A stretch of 64,000 bases of DNA from Actinoallomurus soli (GCF_024055715.1 NZ_JAMXMV010000001.1:310001-374000); one strand, 5' to 3'; counted from the stretch's first letter, positions 52,086-60,715 are shown. A program made the numbers and translations. Notes: generated by a model not told the origin, from the letters alone.

Positions 52086-52163
52086 GACGCCGACAGGCCG
52101 GGGGGACGGACTCCCGGCCGGCGCATCGAGGCGCGGACCGGATCCGGTCGGCCTGTCGGCGTC
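52086..52163. repeat. 15-bp inverted repeat with 48-base interior
   Basis: GACGCCGACAGGCCG (52086-52100) and CGGCCTGTCGGCGTC (52149-52163) are perfect partners. The interior can fold further. It follows the second NlpC/P60 gene and may be a long terminator or a structured RNA. The rest of the 52039-52516 spacer holds riboswitch 2, and nothing else was recognised in 52164-52351. Confidence 0.7.
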
Positions 52164-52351
52164 AGACCTTTCGAATCTTCCGCACCGATGGTGCGGATCG
52201 CGGCGCACGCCATGTGCCGCTCGGCCGGGGGGCCTCCGTCAGCGGGGCGCGTAGTGGTGCGCGCCGCGTGGGCGTGCCGCTCCCGGTCTGTCAGAGATGC
52301 AGAGAAACGGTCATCACCGAAGTGGCCCGACCGGGCCGACGATGGCCGTGA

Positions 52352-52499
52352 GCGCCTAATCCGTGGGCACACGGAGCCGGGGAACCGAGCGCGCCTGACG
52401 GCGCGGGTCTTCACGGGGGTGAATCGGGGCGCCTGTTCTCCCACAGGTATGCCGTAGGGCGTCTTCCAGCCCGAACCCGACAGCTAACCCGGTAGGCGT
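52352..52499 (+). promoter_or_regulatory. c-di-AMP (ydaO/yuaA) riboswitch 2
   Basis: The blocks GCGCCTAATCCG, GAGCCGGGGAACC, GGGGGTGAATCGGGGC, GTAGGGCGTC, CGAACCCGACAGCTAACCC and GGTAGGCGT are in order. The first and last form the closing stem. A variable-length stem (GCGCGCCTGACGGCGCG region) is longer than in copy 1. It precedes the third NlpC/P60 gene by 17 bases. Confidence 0.92.
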
Positions 52500-52516
52500 A
52501 GTGGAAGGAGAGACCT

Positions 52517-53074
52517 CTGTCTCGCAACCCCTCGACCGCTTCGTCCCTGCGCCTCCGCCTCGCCGGAGGCATGGTCGCCGCGGGTGCGGTCCTCGCACCC
52601 GTCGCCCTGACGGCCACCGCCGCGCACGCCGCGACCCCCCAGACGGCCGTCACCGTCGCCAAGGCGCAGCCGAAGCACAAGTCCTGGAGCCAGCGGCACA
52701 AGGTCGGTCTGAAGGCGGTCGCCATCGCCCGCAAGCAGATCGGCAAGTGGTACCGCTACGGGGGCGCCGGGCCCAAGACGTTCGACTGCTCCGGTCTGGT
52801 GCAGTACTCCTACCGCAAGGCCGGTATCCGGCTGCCGCGTACCGCGGGCCAGCAGCACCGCCACATCAAGCGGCACGTGCGGTGGAAGAACCTCGCGGCG
52901 GGTGACCTGGTGTACTTCAACGGGAACCAGCACACCGGGATCATCTCCAAGGTCGTCGGCCACAAGATCTACATGATTCACGCGTCGCACACGGGCACGC
53001 GGATCAAGCAGGTCCGGATCGACAACAACAGTTACTACCGCCACGCGTTCTATGGCGCCGCCCGCCCCTACTGA
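52517..53074 (+). CDS. Secreted NlpC/P60 hydrolase 3 (probable CTG start)
   Basis: The NlpC/P60 domain has Cys91 in FDCSGLVQYSYRKAG, NQHTGIISKVVG and IHASHTG. From the first ATG (52571) the protein would lack the basic part of its signal peptide and have a poor RBS. A CTG at 52517 lies 6 bases after GGAAGGAG and gives LSRNPSTASSLRLRLAGGMV, a normal signal-peptide start, with cleavage after AAHA. That makes 185 residues. It has no coiled coil, unlike its paralogues. Confidence 0.85.
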   Translation: MSRNPSTASSLRLRLAGGMVAAGAVLAPVALTATAAHAATPQTAVTVAKAQPKHKSWSQRHKVGLKAVAIARKQIGKWYRYGGAGPKTFDCSGLVQYSYRKAGIRLPRTAGQQHRHIKRHVRWKNLAAGDLVYFNGNQHTGIISKVVGHKIYMIHASHTGTRIKQVRIDNNSYYRHAFYGAARPY

Positions 53075-53138
53075 GCCGGGCTGAACGCCGCGCCGGCGCC
53101 GTGATGGCACGCCATCCGGGGCCGAACCGGTTGATCAT

Positions 53139-53170
53139 CGCCGGGGCCGTCCACACGGACGGCCCCGGCG
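53139..53170 (+). terminator. 14-bp terminator after NlpC/P60 gene 3
   Basis: CGCCGGGGCCGTCC and GGACGGCCCCGGCG pair perfectly around ACAC, about 65 bases past the stop codon. Confidence 0.82.
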
Positions 53171-53200
53171 TTCTCAGTTTCGCCCGCTACCATCACGCCC

Positions 53201-54595
53201 ATGTCGTCGGCGGGCACCTGGCAGAGGCGGGTCGCCGCGCTGACCGGAGCGGCGATCGCGCTGCAACTGGTCACCGCGGTCGGCTACGCCACCCTGCACC
53301 GCGAGACGGGGCACGCGGCCGCGTCGCTGCGGAGCGCGACCACGGCGCCCGCCCCCACCCGGGCCGCGGTGGCGTCCCTCCTGCAGCGCCGCTCCCGCGC
53401 CGTCCTCACCCATGACCGCGCCGCCTTCCTCGCCACCGTCGACCCGTCGGCGCAGGCGTTCCGCGCCGGGCAGCAGACGCTGTTCGACAACCTGGCGAAG
53501 GCGCCCCTGGCGGCCTGGCGCGAGTCGCTCGCGGACACGCGTGCCGCCGCGGCCGCCGACGACGGCTGGACGGCGCGGCTGACCCTCACCTACCGGCTCC
53601 GCGGCTTCGACTCGAGAGACGTCGCCTACACGCAGTACCTCACCTTCGAGCGGCACGGGGACACCGGCTGGGTCGTGTCCGGCGACGGCTCTACGCACGG
53701 CCTGCGCGACGACCCGCAGATCTGGGACGGACCGGACCTGACCGTCATCAAAGGCCGGTACAGCCTGGTGCTCGCCGAAGGGAATTCGGGGGTCGGTGAC
53801 GGCTCCCCGGCCGGCGACGGCTCGGCGACCGGGAACGGGACGGGAGCCGGGGACGGCACCGGAGCCGCCGGCGGCGCGGAGACGCGGACCGCCGACCTCC
53901 GCGACATCGCCCGCCGGCTCGACACGGGTGTCGGTCTCGTCTCCAAGGTCGTGGGCGACCACTGGTCACGGCGGGTCGTGGTGCTCGCGCCCGCGACGGA
54001 GCAGCAGGCCGAGGAGCTCGCCGGGGACGTCCGCAACCTCGGCGACATCGCCGCGCTCGCGACCGTCAGCGGCGGCGGCGGAGACCCGGACGGCGGCGCG
54101 GATCGCATCGTCATCAGCCCCACCGCGTTCGGCCGGCTGAACGGGCTCGGCCGGCACGTCGTGCTCACCCACGAGCTCGTCCACGTCGCGATGGGCGGCG
54201 CCCGCGACAGCCGCACTCCGATGTGGCTGGTCGAAGGGCTCGCGGACTACGTCGGCTACAAGGACTCCGGCGTCTCGACGCGCGCGGCGGGGCGCGAGCT
54301 GGCCGGTCTGATCTCCTCCGGCGGCCTGCCGTCGTCGCCGCCCGGCCGCGGCGCGTTCACCGGATCGGGCGAGCGTCTGTCCGCCGCGTACGAGGAGGCG
54401 TGGCTGGCCTGCCGGATGATCGCGGAACGCTACGGTGAGGGCAGGCTGGTGCGGCTCTACCGCACCGCCGAGGCCGAACCCGGCAGCGCCGGAGACCCGC
54501 GGATCGAGGACCGGGCCCTGCGCGCCGTCCTCGGCGTCGATTCGAGCCGGTTCGCCGCACAGTGGCGCGCCTACCTGCGAAAGGAGCTGACGTGA
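53201..54595 (+). CDS. Membrane-anchored HExxH metallopeptidase (peptidase MA-like)
   Basis: The 464-residue protein has an N-terminal membrane anchor (about 10-32), a domain of unknown type (about 50-190), a Gly/Asp/Ser-rich linker (about 195-225), and a gluzincin-like domain with H324ELVH and, 20 residues on, MWLVEGLADYVGY that supplies the Glu ligand. Function is unknown. Its stop overlaps the next protease gene by 4 bases. Confidence 0.82.
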   Translation: MSSAGTWQRRVAALTGAAIALQLVTAVGYATLHRETGHAAASLRSATTAPAPTRAAVASLLQRRSRAVLTHDRAAFLATVDPSAQAFRAGQQTLFDNLAKAPLAAWRESLADTRAAAAADDGWTARLTLTYRLRGFDSRDVAYTQYLTFERHGDTGWVVSGDGSTHGLRDDPQIWDGPDLTVIKGRYSLVLAEGNSGVGDGSPAGDGSATGNGTGAGDGTGAAGGAETRTADLRDIARRLDTGVGLVSKVVGDHWSRRVVVLAPATEQQAEELAGDVRNLGDIAALATVSGGGGDPDGGADRIVISPTAFGRLNGLGRHVVLTHELVHVAMGGARDSRTPMWLVEGLADYVGYKDSGVSTRAAGRELAGLISSGGLPSSPPGRGAFTGSGERLSAAYEEAWLACRMIAERYGEGRLVRLYRTAEAEPGSAGDPRIEDRALRAVLGVDSSRFAAQWRAYLRKELT

Positions 54596-55986
54596 CGGAG
54601 GCCGGGGGCCTGGAGGACGCCGGGCCGCCCCTGCGCGCGGAGGCCGAGCGCCGGCCCGCCACGCGGGTGGGGCCGCACGGGGCGTCCCGCCGCACCGCGG
54701 CCGTCGCCGCCGGGGTCCTGGGCGCGTCGCTGGTCGTCGTGATGGCGGTGGTGACCCCCTGGCACCCGCTGGCCGGAGGCCGGGGCGCCCCGGATCCGGC
54801 GCTGGACTTCACGCGGGATCAGCTCGCCCGCAGCGAGAGCTTCAGCGCCGCGCTGAACGGCCCCGCGTACGGCGGGCTGGTCGCCGGGCTGGTGGTGGTC
54901 CTCGTCCTCGGTCTGACGCCCTGGGGCGCCCGGCTCCTCGGCGCGGCCATCAGGTGGCGGTCCCCTTCGGAGACGAGGCCGCGGCTCTGGCGGCACGGCC
55001 TGCGGCTGCTCGCCGTCGCGGTGGTGCTGTCCGCGCTGACCCAGCTGGTCGCGCTGCCGTTCGGCGCGTGGTCGGAGTCGGTGCTGCGGCGGTACGGCCT
55101 GTCGACCCAAGGCTGGGGCTCGTGGCTCGGCGACCGGCTCACCGGATTCGGCGTGAGCCTGGTGATCTGGGTCGTCGCGCTGCTCGGCCTGCACCTGCTC
55201 ATCCGCCGGTTCCCCCGTCACTGGTGGGCGGGCGCGGCCGTCGGCGGCTTCCTGCTGGTCACCGCGGTCTCATACGCCTACCCGGTGGTCGTGGAGCCGC
55301 TGTTCAACGACTTCACCTCGATGCCCGCCGGGCCGCTGCGCACCGACCTGCTCCGGATGGCGCGCGCGGACGGGGTGCCGGTGCGCGACGTCCTCGTCGC
55401 CGACGCGTCCAAGCGCACGACGGAGCTGAACGCCTACGTCTCGGGGTTCGGCTCGACCCGGCGGATCGTGGTGTACGACACGCTCCTCGCGTCGCAGTCG
55501 CCGCAGGAGGTCGAACTCGTCGTCGCGCACGAACTCGGCCACGCCAAGCGGAACGACGTGCTGACCGGCACCCTCGTCGGCGGGCTGGGGGTCGCGACCG
55601 GCGCCTGCGTCCTCTACCTGGTGATGACCTCGCCGCGCCTGCTGCGCCGGGCCGGGGTCCGGTCGGCGGCCGACCCGCGGTCGACCGCGCTGCTGCTCGC
55701 CGCCGTGACCGTCCTCGCCCAGGCTGCCGGGCCCGTGCAGAACCTCGTCAGCCGCCACATCGAGGCACGGGCCGACGCGCACTCCCTCGCGCTCACCCGG
55801 GACCCGGCGACGTTCATCGCGATGCAGCGGTCGCTCAGCCTCCGCAACCTCGACGACCTGTCCCCGGGGCCGTTCGCCTACGCGCTGTGGAACACCCACC
55901 CCTCCGGGCCGGAGCGCATCGCCATGGGGCGCGCGTGGGCCCGCCTGCACCACGTGCCGGTGCCCCCGGCGAGCGTACGCCCCTGA
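54592..55986 (+). CDS. M48 (Ste24-like) membrane metalloprotease
   Basis: The 464-residue protein has about six to seven transmembrane segments, the M48 zinc site H313ELGHAKRND, and EARADAHSLALTRDP with the third ligand. The N-terminal extracellular-like loop and overall length fit the CAAX/Ste24 branch. GTG overlaps the upstream stop; AAGGAG precedes it. It probably acts in membrane protein quality control with the upstream peptidase. Confidence 0.88.
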   Translation: MTEAGGLEDAGPPLRAEAERRPATRVGPHGASRRTAAVAAGVLGASLVVVMAVVTPWHPLAGGRGAPDPALDFTRDQLARSESFSAALNGPAYGGLVAGLVVVLVLGLTPWGARLLGAAIRWRSPSETRPRLWRHGLRLLAVAVVLSALTQLVALPFGAWSESVLRRYGLSTQGWGSWLGDRLTGFGVSLVIWVVALLGLHLLIRRFPRHWWAGAAVGGFLLVTAVSYAYPVVVEPLFNDFTSMPAGPLRTDLLRMARADGVPVRDVLVADASKRTTELNAYVSGFGSTRRIVVYDTLLASQSPQEVELVVAHELGHAKRNDVLTGTLVGGLGVATGACVLYLVMTSPRLLRRAGVRSAADPRSTALLLAAVTVLAQAAGPVQNLVSRHIEARADAHSLALTRDPATFIAMQRSLSLRNLDDLSPGPFAYALWNTHPSGPERIAMGRAWARLHHVPVPPASVRP

Positions 55987-56010
55987 CCGCGGTCGCGATC
56001 AGGGGCGTAC
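55975..56010. terminator. 12-bp hairpin spanning the M48 stop codon
   Basis: GTACGCCCCTGA and TCAGGGGCGTAC pair around a 12-base loop, between convergent genes. Confidence 0.82.
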
Positions 56011-56028
56011 CCGTGGTGCGGGCGGCGG

Positions 56029-56688
56029 CTACTGCGGGACCGGGCTGGCCTCGACGGTGCGGCGCGCGCCGAACGGCGATCCGACCGGCAGGGAGTACCG
56101 GCCGTCCATCCCGTTGACCACGCCGGCCGCCGAGGTGTACCAGGCGACCGCGGCGGTGAGGACGCCCACCCAGCCGCCGAACTTGATCGTGCCGCTGCTG
56201 TGAGAGAAGTTGCCGATGAACAGGATGATCTCGGTGAGCTCCAGGGTGAGGAACACCCCGAAGACCGCCGCCGTCACCTGCGTGCTCCACAGGAGCATGT
56301 ACGTGTTGAAGATCGCGAAGGCGAGGAGGATCCAGCCGAGGTCGTTCTGGATCAGGTCCTCCGGGTTCGCCTTCGTGGCCGCCGCCGTCGCCGCGGCCGT
56401 GGGCGCGACCCACCGGACGTACAGCCCGAGGCCGATCCAGAACCCGCCGTACGTCGCGAACGCGGTCGCGCCGAAGACGTTGCGGTTGCGGAACTCCCAC
56501 ATGCCGGCCAGCAGCTGGACCAGGCCGCCGTACGCGAACGCGTATCCGAGCCAGGCGTCCGTGCCGTCGGTCCACCCGGCGTTCTTTGCGGAGAGAAGGA
56601 AGGTGGTCAGTGCGAACGCCGCCAGCCCGAGCGGGGCGGGATCGGCTATCGCGGAGACCGGAGTCGGGGGTCGGGGGCTTTCGGTCAT
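56029..56688 (-). CDS. Acetate uptake transporter (GPR1/FUN34/SatP family)
   Basis: The 219-residue protein has six transmembrane segments and the family motif near the start as ADPAPLGLAAFALTTFLLS, plus YGGLVQLLAGMWEFRNRNVFGATAF-like pattern. It is a probable proton-coupled acetate/succinate uptake protein. The ATG at 56688 has GAGGAGGAG upstream; the open frame continues further but without support. Confidence 0.9.
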   Translation of the reverse strand: MTESPRPPTPVSAIADPAPLGLAAFALTTFLLSAKNAGWTDGTDAWLGYAFAYGGLVQLLAGMWEFRNRNVFGATAFATYGGFWIGLGLYVRWVAPTAAATAAATKANPEDLIQNDLGWILLAFAIFNTYMLLWSTQVTAAVFGVFLTLELTEIILFIGNFSHSSGTIKFGGWVGVLTAAVAWYTSAAGVVNGMDGRYSLPVGSPFGARRTVEASPVPQ

Positions 56689-56827
56689 GGGTGGCTCCTC
56701 CTCGTCGTGAAGCTCACCGCCGTACCTCGTCAGGTCCGCTTCGCATGCTTCGCAGGCCGGGCGGGGGCCGGGCGGCCAGGACGCGCGTAACCACATTAAC
56801 TCCCTGTTTCGCTCTGGTCACGGGGCC

Positions 56828-56893
56828 GCGTAAGAGTGATCGTGAAACACGCGCGATCCTGCGTAAGAGGGATCACGGAACACGTGCGATCCT
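56828..56893. repeat. 33-bp tandem repeat upstream of pimB-like gene
   Basis: GCGTAAGAGkGATC begins two gapless copies (56828-56860 and 56861-56893), each ending GCGATCCT and containing CGTG-AAA-CACG or the related CACGGAACACGTG. Lying 8 to 73 bases before the start codon, it may be a double operator. Confidence 0.75.
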
Positions 56894-56900
56894 GGCAGCG

Positions 56901-58028
56901 ATGAGGAAGACGCTCGTCGTGACCAACGACTTCCCGCCCAGGCCGGGCGGCATCCAGGCGTTCGTGCACAACCTGGCGGTCCGCCGGCCGCCGGGCTCCC
57001 TCGTCGTGTACGCCCCCGCGTGGGAGGGCGCCGCCGAGTTCGACGCCGCGCAGCCGTTCCCGGTGGTCCGGCACCCCAGGCCGCTCATGCTCCCGGTCCC
57101 GCCGGTGCTCCGGCGTGCCACCGAGATCGTCCGCGCGGAGGGCTGTGACTCGGTGGTCTTCGGCGCGGCGGCGCCGCTCGGGCTGCTGGCGCCGCGGCTG
57201 CGGCGGGCCGGCGTCGAGCGGTTCGTCGGGATCACGCACGGCCACGAGGCGGGCTGGGCGGCACTGCCCGGGTCGCGGCGGCTGCTGCGCCGCATCGGGG
57301 ACGAGGTCGACGTGCTCACCTACCTGGGGGAGTACACCCGCAGCCGGATGGCCCGCGCGCTGTCGCCCGCGGCGGTGGCGCGGATGCGGCGGCTGGCCCC
57401 CGGCGTCGACGAGACGGTGTTCCATCCCGGAGCCGGGGGAGAGGAGATCCGGGCCCGGCACGGCCTGGCGGACCGCCCGGTCGTCGTCTGCGTCTCCCGC
57501 CTGGTCCCCCGGAAGGGACAGGACGCGCTGATCCGCGCCTGGCCGCGGGTGCGGCGCGTCGTCCCGGACGCCGTCCTCCTGATCGTCGGCGGCGGCCCGT
57601 ACCGCCCGGTGCTCGAACGGCTCCGCGCCGACCTGGGCGTCGCCGACGCCGTGCGCCTGACCGGCACGGTCCCCTGGGAGGAGTTGCCGGCGCACTACGA
57701 CGCCGGCGACGTGTTCGCCATGCCCTGCCGGACCCGCCGTCGCGGCCTCGACGTCGAGGGACTGGGCATCGTGTACCTCGAGGCGTCCGCCACCGGTCTT
57801 CCGGTGGTGGCGGGGGCCTCCGGCGGCGCCCCCGACGCCGTCCTCGACGGCGAGACCGGCGTCGTGGTCGACGGCGACTCGGTCGACGCGGTCGCCGACG
57901 CGGTGATCGGCCTGCTGCGCGACCCGTCCGCGGCTCAGGCGATGGGCAAGCGCGGGCGCTCGTGGGTCGAGCGCGAGTGGCGCTGGGAGGTCCAGGCCGC
58001 CCGCTTCGCCGCCCTCCTGGGCCCCTGA
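56901..58028 (+). CDS. pimB: GT4 glycosyltransferase, PimB'-like mannosyltransferase
   Basis: The 375-residue GT-B enzyme begins with VVTNDFPPRPGGIQAFVHNL (glycine-rich acceptor site), has GITHGHEAGW, the GDP-binding VCVSRLVPRKGQDALIRAWP, and EGLGIVYLEASATGLPVVAG with the E-x7-E motif. It matches the second mannosyltransferase of phosphatidylinositol mannoside synthesis (Rv2188c). No clear RBS precedes the ATG, so the start is less certain. Confidence 0.88.
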   Translation: MRKTLVVTNDFPPRPGGIQAFVHNLAVRRPPGSLVVYAPAWEGAAEFDAAQPFPVVRHPRPLMLPVPPVLRRATEIVRAEGCDSVVFGAAAPLGLLAPRLRRAGVERFVGITHGHEAGWAALPGSRRLLRRIGDEVDVLTYLGEYTRSRMARALSPAAVARMRRLAPGVDETVFHPGAGGEEIRARHGLADRPVVVCVSRLVPRKGQDALIRAWPRVRRVVPDAVLLIVGGGPYRPVLERLRADLGVADAVRLTGTVPWEELPAHYDAGDVFAMPCRTRRRGLDVEGLGIVYLEASATGLPVVAGASGGAPDAVLDGETGVVVDGDSVDAVADAVIGLLRDPSAAQAMGKRGRSWVEREWRWEVQAARFAALLGP

Positions 58029-58106
58029 TCCGGCCGCGCGCGAACGCCGATCAGCAGTACGAGCGCGGACGCGGCTCGGCAGCCGCAGAACGCGCGCGGC
58101 CTCGGG

Positions 58107-58565
58107 TCAGCAGCCGCAGAACGCGCTCGCCACGGGCGCGGTGAGGGGATCGGCGGGCGTGCCGACGCGCCCGGTCGCGGTCTCCACGGTGAACCCCTCG
58201 CGCACCCAGTACTCGTAGCCGCCGATCATCTCCTTCACCCGGTAGCCCAGCCGTGCGAAGGCCAGCGCGGCCCGGGTGGCGCCGTTGCACCCGGGACCCC
58301 AGCAGTAGGTGACGACGGCCGTCCCGGGAGGGATCAGGGCGGGAGCCCGCTCGGCGATCAGCGCGGTCGGCAGGTGCAGGGCGCCGGGAAGGTGGCCCTG
58401 ATCCCACGCCTCGGCGCCGCGGGAGTCGACGACGACCAGGCCGGGAACGCCGGCCTCCAGGTCGGCGTGGACGTCGGACACGTCGGTCTCGAAGGCCAGG
58501 CGGGCGGCGAAGTGGCGGGCGGCCTCCTCGGGGGAGGCGGGCGCGGTGCTGAGAACACTGGACAT
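58107..58565 (-). CDS. Rhodanese-like sulfurtransferase
   Basis: The 152-residue single-domain rhodanese has LVVVDSRGAEAWDQGHLPGALHLP and an active-site loop VTYCWGPGCNGATRAA with the catalytic Cys and a second Cys. The C-terminal residues are AFCGC. The DNA encoding this tail (CAGCCGCAGAACGCGC on the plus strand) is repeated just downstream near 58080, a small duplication. Confidence 0.86.
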   Translation of the reverse strand: MSSVLSTAPASPEEAARHFAARLAFETDVSDVHADLEAGVPGLVVVDSRGAEAWDQGHLPGALHLPTALIAERAPALIPPGTAVVTYCWGPGCNGATRAALAFARLGYRVKEMIGGYEYWVREGFTVETATGRVGTPADPLTAPVASAFCGC

Positions 58566-58861
58566 ACCGCTGATCGTGGCCGACGGCGCCTCCGGCCGGA
58601 CAGCGGCGTGAACGTCACCTACCGCTGGGATTCCGCCATGCGTCGAGGCCCGGTTACGAGGACGCTCGTGTGGTCGGATTCGCCGGTCCCGTCACCCACC
58701 GCTCGCACTTCGCGCGGGTGATGCGCACGTCACCGTCCGCGTACCGCCGGGCCTTCACCACCGAGTCTTGACCGGGACCTGTCGATTGCGGCCGGAAACT
58801 GGCTGCTCTGCTCCCTAGCGTTGGCGACAACGGATCTTCACCGACCACGGAGGAATCGATC

Positions 58862-59371
58862 ATGACGAGTGGCGACACCGCCACCCTCACCGGCGAGCGC
58901 GCGGACCTGCTGGCGGGACTGCGCAAGGCCCGGCACTTCCTGCGGTTCACCGTCCGGGACCTGACCGACGAGCAGGCCGCCCGCCGTACCACGGTCAGCG
59001 AACTGTGCCTCGGCGGCCTGATCAAGCACGTCACCGTGGTCGAGCGCCGGTGGACGGGCTTCATCCTCGACGGGCCCGCCGCCATGGAGGACGACGCCGA
59101 CTGGGAGGCCCTTTTCCGCATGGAGGAGGGGGAGACCCTCGCCGGGCTGCTCGACGCCTACGAGGAGACGGCACGGCGTACGGACGAGCTGCTCGCGACG
59201 CTGCCCGACCTCGACGCCTCCCAGCCGCTCCCCGACAGGCCGTGGTTCGCGCCGGGCGCTCACTGGTCGGCGCGCCAGGTCCTGCTGCACCTGATCAGCG
59301 AGACCGCGCAGCACTCCGGCCACGCCGACATCATCCGCGAGGCCCTCGACGGCGCCAAGACCATGGGCTGA
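58862..59371 (+). CDS. DinB-family (DUF664) protein
   Basis: The 169-residue four-helix protein has metal-ligand His in GGLIKHVTVVERRW and ETAQHSGHADIIRE, as in DinB/mycothiol-dependent enzymes. Many actinobacterial members use mycothiol or bind zinc; the reaction here is unknown. The ATG follows GGAGG. The upstream spacer 58566-58861 shows no gene; a possible TAGCGT -10 lies near 58817. Confidence 0.85.
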   Translation: MTSGDTATLTGERADLLAGLRKARHFLRFTVRDLTDEQAARRTTVSELCLGGLIKHVTVVERRWTGFILDGPAAMEDDADWEALFRMEEGETLAGLLDAYEETARRTDELLATLPDLDASQPLPDRPWFAPGAHWSARQVLLHLISETAQHSGHADIIREALDGAKTMG

Positions 59372-59386
59372 TCCGCGGCGAAAGGA

Positions 59387-59420
59387 CGACCGCCGCCCCG
59401 GAGACCCGGGGCGGCGGTCG
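59387..59420. terminator. 15-bp hairpin between DinB and MFS genes
   Basis: CGACCGCCGCCCCGG and CCGGGGCGGCGGTCG pair perfectly around AGAC, between convergent genes. Confidence 0.9.
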
Positions 59421-59441
59421 CCCGTGACGCGTACGGGGCGG

Positions 59442-60641
59442 TCAGCGGCGGGCGGTCAGGGTGAGCGCCGCGCCCGCGGCGAGCAGGGCCGCGAGGACGT
59501 ACGCCAGCGTGGGCAGGCCGTGCGCGCTCAGCGCCCCGGCGACCTGCGGGCCGACGCTGGCCCCGACGAACAGGATGAAGGTGAACAGGGAGACCGCAGT
59601 GCCCCGCGCGGCGCCGGCGCGGCCGCCGATGGTCTCGATCAGGGCCGGGGCCGTGAGGCCGATGCCGGCGACGAAGACGTTCAGCAGGATCGCCAACCCG
59701 AGGGTGCCCGGGTGGGCCAGTCCGATCAGCGCGGCCGACAGGACGGACAGCGTGAGCGCTCCGGTGGCGCGCCGCGCGCCGGGGACGCGCTGCAGGGCGG
59801 GCGTCACGAAGGGGATCGCGAGGATCGCGGGCAGCGCCGCCGCCCGCAGCGTGAGCAGGGCCGCGGCCCCGCCCGCCGCGCCGGTGAGGGCGAGACCGGT
59901 GTAGAGGGCGACGAACGACCCGAGGACGACCGGGGTCGCCAGGTACAGCGGAACCAGCCGGCGGTCGGCCAGGAGGCCCGGCATGGCGCGGTACGCGTCC
60001 AGCGGAGAGGCCGCCGCGCCGGGACCGCCGGGCAGCATCACCCGCCGCAGCGCGGCGGCGACGAGGGCGAAGGCCACCGCGAACACGGCGAACACCGCAC
60101 GCCAGCCGGCCACCGTCGCGATGCCCTGCGCGGCGAGCTGGCCGAACACCGCGGAGGCGAGGAACGCGCCGATCACAGCGGACAGCAGGGTCGGGCGGTG
60201 CCGTGGCTCGGCGCGCTCGGCGATGTAGGTGAACGCGACGGGGGCGAACGCGGCGGTGGTGACGCCCTGCAGGACCCTCAGGGCGATCGCCGCGCCGAGT
60301 CCGGGGGCCAGGGCCACCAGGGCGGTCGTCACCGCGGTGGCGGAGATGCCCGTCACGATGGTCCGGCGCCGGCCGAACCGGCCCGACAGCGGGCCGAACA
60401 CCAGGAACCCGGCCGCGTACCCGAAGCCGAACGCACTGGCCATCCACGTCAGCGCGGAGGCCGGCGCGTGCCACTCCCGGCCCATCGCGCCCAGCAGGGG
60501 GATCACGCCGTACAACTGGCCGGTGGCCAGCAGGGCCGTCGCCACGAACGTCACCAGGGTCGCCGCGAAGGGCGCGTGCGCGGGCTTCGCTTCCGTGGCG
60601 GAGACCGCCGGTGCACGGCCGGAGAAGATCATCGTCGTCAT
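59442..60641 (-). CDS. MFS transporter (probable drug efflux)
   Basis: The 399-residue protein has 12 predicted transmembrane segments, GYAAGFLVFGPLSGRFGRRR (the MFS A-motif variant), and RVLQGVTTAAFAP. It is divergent from a TetR gene with shared operators, a classic efflux pair. The ATG at 60641 has no RBS but lies 7 bases after a TACTGT -10, indicating a leaderless transcript; an upstream TTG is less likely. Confidence 0.9.
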   Translation of the reverse strand: MTTMIFSGRAPAVSATEAKPAHAPFAATLVTFVATALLATGQLYGVIPLLGAMGREWHAPASALTWMASAFGFGYAAGFLVFGPLSGRFGRRRTIVTGISATAVTTALVALAPGLGAAIALRVLQGVTTAAFAPVAFTYIAERAEPRHRPTLLSAVIGAFLASAVFGQLAAQGIATVAGWRAVFAVFAVAFALVAAALRRVMLPGGPGAAASPLDAYRAMPGLLADRRLVPLYLATPVVLGSFVALYTGLALTGAAGGAAALLTLRAAALPAILAIPFVTPALQRVPGARRATGALTLSVLSAALIGLAHPGTLGLAILLNVFVAGIGLTAPALIETIGGRAGAARGTAVSLFTFILFVGASVGPQVAGALSAHGLPTLAYVLAALLAAGAALTLTARR

Positions 60642-60648
60642 GGCCGGG

Positions 60649-60709
60649 ACAGTAGCCAACCAACTGGTTGGGTGTCAACCAACTAGTTGGATTGAGATTC
60701 GGGTAAGCT
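60649..60709. promoter_or_regulatory. Divergent promoters and double TetR operator
   Basis: For the MFS gene (minus strand) TTGACA (60673-60678) and TACTGT (60649-60654) are 18 bases apart. For tetR (plus strand) TAAGCT (60704-60709) lies 6 bases before the ATG. Two operators, CCAACTGGTTGG (60660-60671) and the perfect palindrome CCAACTAGTTGG (60679-60690), are 19 bases apart. The first sits inside the MFS promoter spacer and the second near the tetR -35 region. Confidence 0.8.
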
Positions 60710-60715
60710 CGTCCC

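Noticed and set aside
52501-52905. GTG-started frame overlapping NlpC/P60 gene 3
   Set aside because: It is a different frame from the NlpC domain; the product is Arg/Pro-rich shadow sequence, and the Shine-Dalgarno sequence it would contain better serves the CTG at 52517.
58077-58125. Second truncated copy of the rhodanese gene
   Set aside because: Only about 16-19 bases around the AFCGC codons are repeated; this is a short duplication, not a pseudogene.
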